A stretch of 8,025 nt of DNA from Autumnicola edwardsiae (GTDB lineage Bacteria; Bacteroidota; Bacteroidia; Flavobacteriales; Flavobacteriaceae), in the NCBI RefSeq assembly GCF_031846505.1, contig NZ_JAVRHP010000118.1:1-8025 (forward strand), written 5' to 3'. The first letter of the stretch is position 1. The number at the start of each line of letters is the position of its first letter. Below, piece after piece: positions 1-5,340 of the stretch. A program made the position numbers and the translations under genes. Under the pieces are notes generated by a model, which saw nothing but the letters and a program-made list of their open reading frames with translations, did no database searches and had not been told where the DNA came from.

Positions 1-1380
1 AAATTGTGAGTCTTCACCTATTGGCCTTACATAATCTGCCTGGATCAAATATTCATTCTGTTTCTCTGTGGTGTTTGTTTGCTCGCGTGGAATAAAAATG
101 TTACCAAAATCGGTATTATTATAAACTACCGGTTCGCGAATAAAGGAAGCCTCGGTTTCTTTATCATTTTCATATTGAAGATCTGCAGTAAGTTCGTGAC
201 CTTCGTTATCGAATTTATTAATGTAATTTAAAGAAAACTGGTAACTTTCATCGTCTTCAGCCTCTCGTTCATATCTCTTTGTACCAATCTGCGGTTCATT
301 ATTGATGTAATAGTCGCTTAAATTGGTGGTAAGATCATCATCATTTCCATTCCTGTAGAAGATAGCACCCGTTATGGAAGACATATCATTGATATAGTAT
401 TCCATTCCGAAGTTAGTGTTAAAACCGCGATTAATCCTGTCCATATCACGATCTTCGATGTTTCTGTTGTACGGAATGCTGTCCAAAAATGCGTCCTGCT
501 GATTTTCAAAATATCGTGTGTCAAAAAATGCAGTCCCCGGTGATTCTGAGTACCGGTAACCGGTGGTAGTAAATAAGTTATAATTATCTGTTCTGTAATT
601 TAGGTTTGCAGAAACTCCCGCATTTTCAGGATACCCGGTATTAAGGGTAAGGGAACCATTAAAACCCAGGGTTTCTTTTTTCCGAAGAATAATATTAATA
701 ATTCCTGCCGTTCCTTCGGCATCATAGCGGGCAGAGGGAGAAGTGATCACTTCCACACGCTCAATAGCTTCGGCAGGTAATTGCCCAAGAACGTCGGTTC
801 CTCCAAATCCTGCCATAGCAGAAGGTTTTCCGTTTATTAAAATCCTTACGTTTTCATTACCTCTAAGACTGATGCCTCCTTCTATATCCACAGAAATAGA
901 GGGGACATTATTAAGTGCATCACTTACTGTTCCTCCGACTGTAGTAAGGTCCTTACCAATATTATAGATTTTTTTGTCTAGCCTTACATCAACCTGCGTG
1001 GTTTCTGCCCTTACCACAACTTCATCTAAACTGGCAGAACTTACGCCCAATGGAATAGTTCCCAGATCTAAGTCTGAATTTACAGTGCGGTTATTGAATC
1101 TTTTGGACTCGTAAGAAATAAATTCAACAAGTACATTGTATGTGCCGGCAGGAACATCTATAGAGAAATTACCTTCCAAATCTGTAATACCTCCCGTAAG
1201 ATCTTGTGGATCGTTGGCATTAATAACAGAAATTGTGGCATACTCCAGAGGAACCTCCAGCTCATCATCGATAACTTTACCCGAGATGGTGTATTCTTCT
1301 TCCTGGGAATAAACCTGTAAATGTATTGTAAAAAGAAAGATCAGCAGTATGCTGAATGGAGATAAAATTTTGGTGGTCAT
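1..1380 (-). CDS. Outer-membrane beta-barrel family protein / TonB-dependent receptor (N-terminal part, cut by left edge)
   Basis: The frame opens at the ATG complementary to 1378-1380 and stays open for 460 codons to the window edge, so the C-terminus and most of the barrel are missing. Residues 1-26 form a signal peptide, with a hydrophobic stretch at about 10-20 and probable cleavage after VYSQ, a site common in Bacteroidota. Residues about 30-115 are a carboxypeptidase-regulatory-like beta-sandwich (SGKVID, then GNFSIDVPAGTY). Residues about 145-232 are a plug domain, with the segments SLRGNENVRILINGKPS, ERVEVITSPSARYDAEGTAG and IINIILRKK. Beta-barrel strands begin near residue 237. This order is typical of the OMP_b-brl_3 type of TonB-dependent receptor, a roughly 800-residue outer-membrane protein. 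The family takes up large or scarce ligands, but the substrate cannot be read from this part. No SusD-like partner is visible. The gene lies 117 bp after the small LTxxQ gene on the same strand, and I see no convincing promoter in that gap. Confidence 0.9.
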   Translation of the reverse strand, partial: MTTKILSPFSILLIFLFTIHLQVYSQEEEYTISGKVIDDELEVPLEYATISVINANDPQDLTGGITDLEGNFSIDVPAGTYNVLVEFISYESKRFNNRTVNSDLDLGTIPLGVSSASLDEVVVRAETTQVDVRLDKKIYNIGKDLTTVGGTVSDALNNVPSISVDIEGGISLRGNENVRILINGKPSAMAGFGGTDVLGQLPAEAIERVEVITSPSARYDAEGTAGIINIILRKKETLGFNGSLTLNTGYPENAGVSANLNYRTDNYNLFTTTGYRYSESPGTAFFDTRYFENQQDAFLDSIPYNRNIEDRDMDRINRGFNTNFGMEYYINDMSSITGAIFYRNGNDDDLTTNLSDYYINNEPQIGTKRYEREAEDDESYQFSLNYINKFDNEGHELTADLQYENDKETEASFIREPVVYNNTDFGNIFIPREQTNTTEKQNEYLIQADYVRPIGEDSQF

Positions 1381-1497
1381 TAGATAAATTTTATCCTTTG
1401 ACCACTCAGGTTTAAAATGGTTTAATCTACAAGGGTTAAGATTCCGTTAAAGCAGCGAAATGATATGTTAAAAGCCTCTGTTTAAGATAATAAGCAA

Positions 1498-1866
1498 TTA
1501 AGATTTTTGGGCTAATTTCCTGCTTACTGTTAAATAGTTCCCGAATTGCTCTTCGGTTAACAGTTTTTGCAGTTTTAAATGTTCCTCTCTTTGTATGGAC
1601 TTCAGTTTTCGTATTTGCTTGTCGTGGTTAAGCGACGAATTGAGAACTTCATTCTTCTTGATAGTATATTCTATAATAAGATTTTCAAACCCGTGGACCT
1701 GATCTAATGTTAGGTTAAGCTTGGGTCTCCAGGCATAAGCCAGTTCTTCTGCAACGTCTTTTATTTCCTGGCGCCGTTGCTTTTGAATGTGTATTTTGGA
1801 ATAGGCGTAGCCTGCCACAAGTAGACCTGCCAAACTTATAAGTCCTATTTTTTGCTGCAATTTCAT
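1498..1866 (-). CDS. Small membrane-anchored or periplasmic protein with two LTxxQ motifs (Spy/CpxP-like)
   Basis: This is a 122-residue protein that I cannot name with certainty. Residues about 7-22 are hydrophobic (GLISLAGLLVAGYAY), preceded by lysines and followed by a basic stretch (KQRRQ). This suggests an uncleaved anchor or a poor signal peptide, with the remainder in the periplasm. The rest is charged, predicted helical, and carries LTLDQ at 52-56 and LTEEQ at 103-107. Paired LTxxQ motifs are the hallmark of the Spy/CpxP family of periplasmic, helix-rich, ATP-independent chaperones and of metal or envelope-stress sensors such as CnrX and ZraP. The match rests on motifs and length only. 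The gene starts 32 bp after the ArsC-family gene on the same strand and could be cotranscribed with it. The ATG is preceded by an A-rich leader. An alternative is a generic Bacteroidota hypothetical protein that carries the motifs by chance. Confidence 0.72.
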   Translation of the reverse strand: MKLQQKIGLISLAGLLVAGYAYSKIHIQKQRRQEIKDVAEELAYAWRPKLNLTLDQVHGFENLIIEYTIKKNEVLNSSLNHDKQIRKLKSIQREEHLKLQKLLTEEQFGNYLTVSRKLAQKS

Positions 1867-1898
1867 AGTTTGTTTTTTTTATTTATTCCGGCTGCATT

Positions 1899-2240
1899 TT
1901 ACAACACCTCATCAATATCAGATGCTGGTCGTCCAATAACAGCTTTTCGGTCATTTTCCACAATTGGACGCTCAATAAGTCGGGGATTTTTTACCATTAC
2001 AGAAATAAGCTCTCTGTCACTAAGGTCTTTTTCTTTATAGCTGTCCTTCCATACTTTTTCGTTCTTTCTCACAAGCTGGATAGGTGATATATTCATCTTG
2101 TCAATAAGTGCTGAAAGTTCCTCTTCTGTCAATGGTACCTTAAGATATTCTCTAACTCTATAATCTTTACCAGATTCTTTTACAATTTCTAAACCCTCCC
2201 TGGATTTTTTACATCTTGTATTGTGGTAAATCGTAATCAT
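1899..2240 (-). CDS. arsC: ArsC-family (glutaredoxin-dependent type) arsenate reductase-like protein
   Basis: The 113-residue protein has the thioredoxin-like fold of the ArsC/Spx/YfgD family at its usual length. Visible landmarks are the N-terminal strand ITIYHNTRC followed by KKSR, giving catalytic Cys10 in a CxxSR loop. Arg58 (QLVRKNE), Arg91 (NPRLIERPIV) and Arg104 (IGRPASD) line up with the three arginines that bind arsenate in E. coli ArsC (Arg60, Arg94, Arg107). Members reduce arsenate to arsenite using glutathione/glutaredoxin or another thiol donor in the cytoplasm. Many chromosomal homologues outside ars operons have no proven substrate. No arsenite pump, ArsR regulator or other resistance gene is seen here, so a housekeeping or oxidative-stress role is equally possible. 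The gene lies between prfB (70 bp upstream) and the small LTxxQ gene (32 bp downstream). The family call is firm; arsenate as the true substrate is inference. Confidence 0.9.
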   Translation of the reverse strand: MITIYHNTRCKKSREGLEIVKESGKDYRVREYLKVPLTEEELSALIDKMNISPIQLVRKNEKVWKDSYKEKDLSDRELISVMVKNPRLIERPIVENDRKAVIGRPASDIDEVL

Positions 2241-2281
2241 TCTAATTCTTAATTTTCACTGTTTAAAATAAACAATTAAAT

Positions 2282-2314
2282 TTAATATCAAAAGAGCTTT
2301 TAAGTTAATATCAA
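2282..2314. repeat. 10-bp direct repeat at the end of prfB
   Basis: TTAATATCAA occurs at 2282-2291 and again at 2305-2314, a 23-bp period. The second copy overlaps the prfB stop codon. Between them lies the near-palindrome AAAAGAGCTTTT. The repeat is exact, but the DNA is very AT-rich and no function can be assigned. It lies in the 70-bp gap ahead of the ArsC-family gene. Confidence 0.5.
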
Positions 2315-3408
2315 TGATCATTCCTTTGTCCGGTCATCATTAAAAACGCCTTTAAGAAATTATCAATTCCGCCGTCCATCACATCGTCTACATTGCCTGT
2401 TTCTTCTGCAGTCCTTACGTCTTTAACCAGTTTGTAAGGATGCATAACATAATTCCTTATTTGCGAACCCCATTCGATCTTCATTTTAGAATCTTCAATC
2501 TCTCTTCGCTGGGCCTGCTGTTTTTGAAGTTCAATTTCGTATAACTGACTCTTTAACAGCTGCATGGCCTTGTTCTTATTTTCTAGCTGGGATCGTGTTT
2601 CTGAGTTTTCCACCACAATTCCTGTGGGTGCGTGCCTAAGGCGTACTGCTGTTTCCACTTTGTTTACGTTCTGCCCGCCTGCGCCAGAGGATCTCATGGT
2701 TTCCCATGAAATTTCCGAAGGGTTTATTTCAATTTCTATACTTTCATCGGCCAACGGATAAACATATACTGAAGCGAAGGAAGTGTGACGTTTCGCATTA
2801 CTGTCAAATGGGGAAATTCTCACCAACCTGTGGACGCCGTTTTCTCCTTTTAGCCATCCAAAGGCATATTCTCCTTCAATTTCTAACGTAACAGTTTTGA
2901 TCCCGGCGACGTCTCCTTCCTGGTAATTGAGTTCTTTAATCTTATAGCCTTGCTTTTCTGCCCACATCATGTACATTCGCATAAGCATTTGAGCCCAGTC
3001 GCAACTTTCTGTACCACCAGCACCGGCAGTTATTTGCAGTACAGCACTTAGATCATCTCCTTCTTCAGAAAGCATATTTCTAAATTCCACCCCTTCAATA
3101 AGGTGCAGGATTTTGTCATATTGTTTCTGTACATCGTCATCTGAGGCTTCACCTTCTTCATGAAATTCGAGCAAGACCTGTAATTCTTCCAGCCAGTTTT
3201 TTGCTAAAGAATAATCTTCGACCCACTTTTTCTTCCCCCGTAAAGTGCGCATAAAAGTTTCTGCTTCTTTGGGATCATTCCAGAAATCAGGATCAAAGGT
3301 TTTTTCTTCTTCGTTCTGAATTTCGATTTGTTTCTGCTCAATATCCAAATGGGTATGTAAAGCAGACAGTCGTTCTTTAATATTCTTTACCTGATCGGTA
3401 GTAACCAT
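2311..3408 (-). CDS. prfB: Peptide chain release factor 2 (RF2), uninterrupted frame
   Basis: RF2 is the cytoplasmic class I release factor that reads UAA and UGA in the ribosomal A site and triggers release of the finished peptide. The 365-residue length equals that of E. coli RF2. An N-terminal helical domain (about 1-110) is followed by the conserved core GAGGTESCDWAQML (129-142), the RF2 stop-codon recognition motif SPF at 199-201 (SPFDSNAKRHTSF), and the catalytic GGQ at 244-246 (SSGAGGQNVNKVE). Ser240 occupies the place of residue 246 in E. coli RF2, where K-12 has Thr and most bacteria Ala or Ser. The usual +1 frameshift site near codon 25 is absent: Leu21-Asp22 are encoded in frame as TTG GAT. 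An upstream in-frame TAA and the lack of another ATG support the chosen start. The stop is TGA, itself an RF2 codon. The gene begins 65 bp after the transglutaminase gene. Confidence 0.98.
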   Translation of the reverse strand: MVTTDQVKNIKERLSALHTHLDIEQKQIEIQNEEEKTFDPDFWNDPKEAETFMRTLRGKKKWVEDYSLAKNWLEELQVLLEFHEEGEASDDDVQKQYDKILHLIEGVEFRNMLSEEGDDLSAVLQITAGAGGTESCDWAQMLMRMYMMWAEKQGYKIKELNYQEGDVAGIKTVTLEIEGEYAFGWLKGENGVHRLVRISPFDSNAKRHTSFASVYVYPLADESIEIEINPSEISWETMRSSGAGGQNVNKVETAVRLRHAPTGIVVENSETRSQLENKNKAMQLLKSQLYEIELQKQQAQRREIEDSKMKIEWGSQIRNYVMHPYKLVKDVRTAEETGNVDDVMDGGIDNFLKAFLMMTGQRNDH

Positions 3409-3473
3409 AAATCCAAATTTATTACCCGAAAGTATAACTCTTTTTTATTAAAATTATAGCCGAATCAGAAAAA

Positions 3474-4337
3474 TTATTGTTGTTGTTGTTGCTGCTGTTG
3501 TGAAGATACTTCTACAGTATAAGTGGTTTCATTGGCTCCGGTAGTATATATAATACCTTTAATAGGAGGACAGTCTGAATAATCCTTACCATGGGCAACT
3601 TTTATATGATTTTCTACCGCTATGAGGTTGTTGGTTGGATCAAACCCCACCCAGCCGGTGCCGGGAATAAAGCTTTCTGCCCACGCATGCATTTGGGAAT
3701 CCCCCTGGTACCCATAGCCCTGGTGCAGATATCCGGAAACATAGCGCGTGGGAATTTTATTTTCTCTTGCCAGGGCACAAAAAAGATGGGTAAAATCCTG
3801 GCATACTCCTTTCCTGTTCTGGAGTACCGCAGTAAGATCTGAATTTACATCTGTAACGTCTGCCTTAAATTTAAAGTTCTCGTATATCCAGGCATTCAAC
3901 TTCTGGAGGTTTTCAAATATGCTAAGGGACAAATCGAAACTAAAATTATTTTTAAGTTCTGTAGGAATGGAAGTAAGAGGAGTTTTTCTTAAAAACTGTT
4001 CGTGTTCTACTTTAAATTCAAGATGATCCAAAAGCTGGTATGCTTCATCATTATCTGTAGAAGGAATAGTTTCAAAAGGATTTACGACTTCCTTAGAAAG
4101 TTTAAATTCTGCCTCAAATTGTATTTCTTGAAATCTCTGTTTTGGCTGTATCCTATATGTTTTGAAACCAAAAGCATTAATAGAATTTTCGACAATCACC
4201 TGCAGGGAATTTTTAAAATCCGCATATTCCAACGTTTGATTATCATTGTCTTCGGGAGTAATAAGAAACTGCCACAAAGCGCCATTAGCAGAGGCTTCGT
4301 AGGTGTTTTGCGCTTTGTATTTTATAGTGTATTCCAA
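3474..4337 (-). CDS. Transglutaminase-like cysteine protein of the ATP-grasp/alpha-E cassette, with a polyglutamine tail
   Basis: The 287-residue protein has a bacterial transglutaminase-like N-terminal beta domain (about 1-115, starting YTIKYKAQNTYEAS) and a papain-fold transglutaminase core (about 135-240). The catalytic triad is visible as Cys179 (NRKGVCQDFTHLF), His217 (QMHAWAESF) and Asp233 (GFDPTNN), so the enzyme looks intact. Members may act as peptidases, amidases or acyl-transferases; which applies here is unknown. No signal peptide is seen, so it is probably cytoplasmic. There is no ATG before residue 216. The likely start is TTG at 4337-4335, because an in-frame TAA lies only four codons upstream and the conserved domain begins at once. 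The protein ends in eight consecutive glutamines (residues 280-287) followed directly by TAA. It is third in the cassette, 43 bp after the alpha-E gene. The fold is certain, the start fairly sure, the substrate unknown. Confidence 0.93.
   Translation of the reverse strand: MEYTIKYKAQNTYEASANGALWQFLITPEDNDNQTLEYADFKNSLQVIVENSINAFGFKTYRIQPKQRFQEIQFEAEFKLSKEVVNPFETIPSTDNDEAYQLLDHLEFKVEHEQFLRKTPLTSIPTELKNNFSFDLSLSIFENLQKLNAWIYENFKFKADVTDVNSDLTAVLQNRKGVCQDFTHLFCALARENKIPTRYVSGYLHQGYGYQGDSQMHAWAESFIPGTGWVGFDPTNNLIAVENHIKVAHGKDYSDCPPIKGIIYTTGANETTYTVEVSSQQQQQQQQ
3477..3500 (-). repeat. CAA/CAG trinucleotide tract encoding the C-terminal Gln8
   Basis: Read on the coding strand, the tract is CAA, CAG, CAG, then five CAA codons, immediately before the TAA stop of the transglutaminase-like gene. 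It is an eight-unit simple-sequence repeat within a coding region. The five identical CAA units could slip during replication, changing the tail length in whole codons without breaking the frame. Whether the length varies between relatives cannot be seen here. Confidence 0.9.
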
Positions 4338-4369
4338 GGTGTAATATTAAGGTCTGCAAATTTAGCCAT
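4322..4369 (-). other. ATG mini-ORF of 15 codons overlapping the TTG start of the transglutaminase gene
   Basis: An ATG at 4369-4367 opens a short frame (peptide MAKFADLNITPWNTL) that ends with TAA at 4324-4322, just inside the transglutaminase-like gene and in a different frame. It begins 11 nt after the alpha-E stop codon and covers the TTG start at 4337-4335. It could act as a short leader whose translation delivers ribosomes to the weak TTG codon, or it may be chance. There is no direct evidence of translation. Confidence 0.2.
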
Positions 4370-4380
4370 CTTCTGTAGAA

Positions 4381-5328
4381 TTAATAGTTAAAATATTCCT
4401 TTTCCATTTTTTGACCTATAAGCACGAGGTAGTTTAATATTTTCTCTATAAAAGTTTGAAAATCTTCCTCAATTTCTTCTATTATTTTATACTCATATTC
4501 TGCTTTCACTTTCCCCACAAGAAAAGCAACAGAATCTTTGGAAGGGTTTTTCTCCTGCGTAAGGACCAGGATATGCCGGCTCAATTCATTAAGACTGTTC
4601 ATGATTGAACGGGGACAATCGGGATTTAGAATAAGAAATTCTAAGGTAGTAAAGCTGGTTGGTGTTTTTCTATAGAAGCGCCTGTTCATATCATAAGATT
4701 CGATACATTTTAAAAGCGTTGTCCATTCATAACTATTTTTAATATCGTCACCATAATTTCCTTTTGCTAATACCGCATCATGATATTTTGCATTTATAAT
4801 CCTGGTAACCTGAGTGGCTCTTTCGATGTTAATCCCTAACATAATAATGGCATAAACTTCATCATGTAAAATGGTTCCCCTTATTTTTCCGCGTAAAACA
4901 GAAGTAGATTCTGATACGCTGATGGTAAAATCATACAAGCCACTTTGGGTAAATTTCTCCCGCGGATAATTTAAAACGTAGTGATAGAACCTGTTGAGTG
5001 CTTCGTAAAGTTCTGTCGAAATAAGATCACGGGCACTATTCGCATTTTCACGTGCGTACTGCACATAATTTATAATGGAATAATTCTTGTCAGGATTTAA
5101 TCCGATATTGTAAAGAACATCCTTTTCATTTAAAGTTTTTTCCGGGTCAGCTACTTCGTCATCAGCCATAAATAACATGGACTTTAAGACAAATTGCCGG
5201 GATTGTGAAAGTTCATTGGGTGCATCCAGTGAAGAAAAATAATTTACATTTAAATATCTTGCTATGTGTTCGGTTCGCTCTATATAACGTCCCATCCAAA
5301 ACAGGTTATTGGCTACTCTTGCTAACAT
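4381..5328 (-). CDS. Alpha-E domain-containing protein (DUF403)
   Basis: The 315-residue protein spans the whole alpha-E domain, an all-helical fold named for its conserved glutamates. Visible family landmarks are the opening MLARVANNLFWMGRYIERTE (1-20) continuing to HIAR, then RENANSARDLIS (93-104), GINIERATQVTRI (165-177) and FLILNPDCPRSI (231-242). The family has no established catalytic activity. Its near-constant pairing with circularly permuted ATP-grasp proteins and transglutaminases led to the proposal that it assists a peptide-forming or peptide-modifying reaction (comparative genomics by Iyer, Aravind and colleagues). The gene starts only 9 nt after the ATP-grasp stop and in the same frame, so the two are almost certainly cotranscribed. 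There is no signal peptide or clear membrane segment. The call is secure by motifs; the role is inference. Confidence 0.96.
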   Translation of the reverse strand: MLARVANNLFWMGRYIERTEHIARYLNVNYFSSLDAPNELSQSRQFVLKSMLFMADDEVADPEKTLNEKDVLYNIGLNPDKNYSIINYVQYARENANSARDLISTELYEALNRFYHYVLNYPREKFTQSGLYDFTISVSESTSVLRGKIRGTILHDEVYAIIMLGINIERATQVTRIINAKYHDAVLAKGNYGDDIKNSYEWTTLLKCIESYDMNRRFYRKTPTSFTTLEFLILNPDCPRSIMNSLNELSRHILVLTQEKNPSKDSVAFLVGKVKAEYEYKIIEEIEEDFQTFIEKILNYLVLIGQKMEKEYFNY

Positions 5329-5340
5329 ATATTTTTTTTA
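5329..5340 (-). other. In-frame ATP-grasp/alpha-E junction: single UAA plus three codons
   Basis: On the coding strand the ATP-grasp gene ends CTA AAA AAA TAA, followed by AAA AAA TAT and then the ATG of the alpha-E gene. All of this is in one frame, so only the stop codon keeps the two proteins apart. Runs of seven and eight A flank the T of the stop. The A-rich spacer also serves as the translation leader of the alpha-E gene, and no Shine-Dalgarno sequence is present. Confidence 0.85.

Noticed and set aside
743..967. 74-codon open frame on the plus strand
   Set aside because: It is antisense to the plug domain of the outer-membrane receptor, whose minus-strand frame is intact and runs to the window edge.
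1383..1395. Near-palindrome GATAAATTTTATC just before the receptor start codon
   Set aside because: A 5-bp A/T stem with a 3-nt loop is weak and expected by chance; no evidence it hides the start codon.
1899..2240. Arsenic-resistance operon
   Set aside because: Only the ArsC-family gene is present; no ArsR regulator, arsenite exporter or ArsH is seen, and the neighbours are prfB and a small LTxxQ protein.
2260..2301. Possible terminator stems (TGTTTA-AAA-TAAACA and AAAAGAGCTTTT) after prfB
   Set aside because: The stems are short and almost pure A/T, with no GC core and no clear U-tract pairing, so an intrinsic terminator is not supported.
3414..3421. TAAATTTG on the minus strand just before prfB, a perfect -7 match
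   Set aside because: It lies 5 nt from the ATG and would give a leaderless transcript, and no TTG sits at the right distance upstream; a chance match in AT-rich DNA is more likely.
4002..4391. 129-codon open frame on the plus strand
   Set aside because: It is antisense to the transglutaminase-like gene and the alpha-E gene end, and its composition (Phe/Ile-rich) is what reverse-strand reading of AT-rich coding DNA gives.
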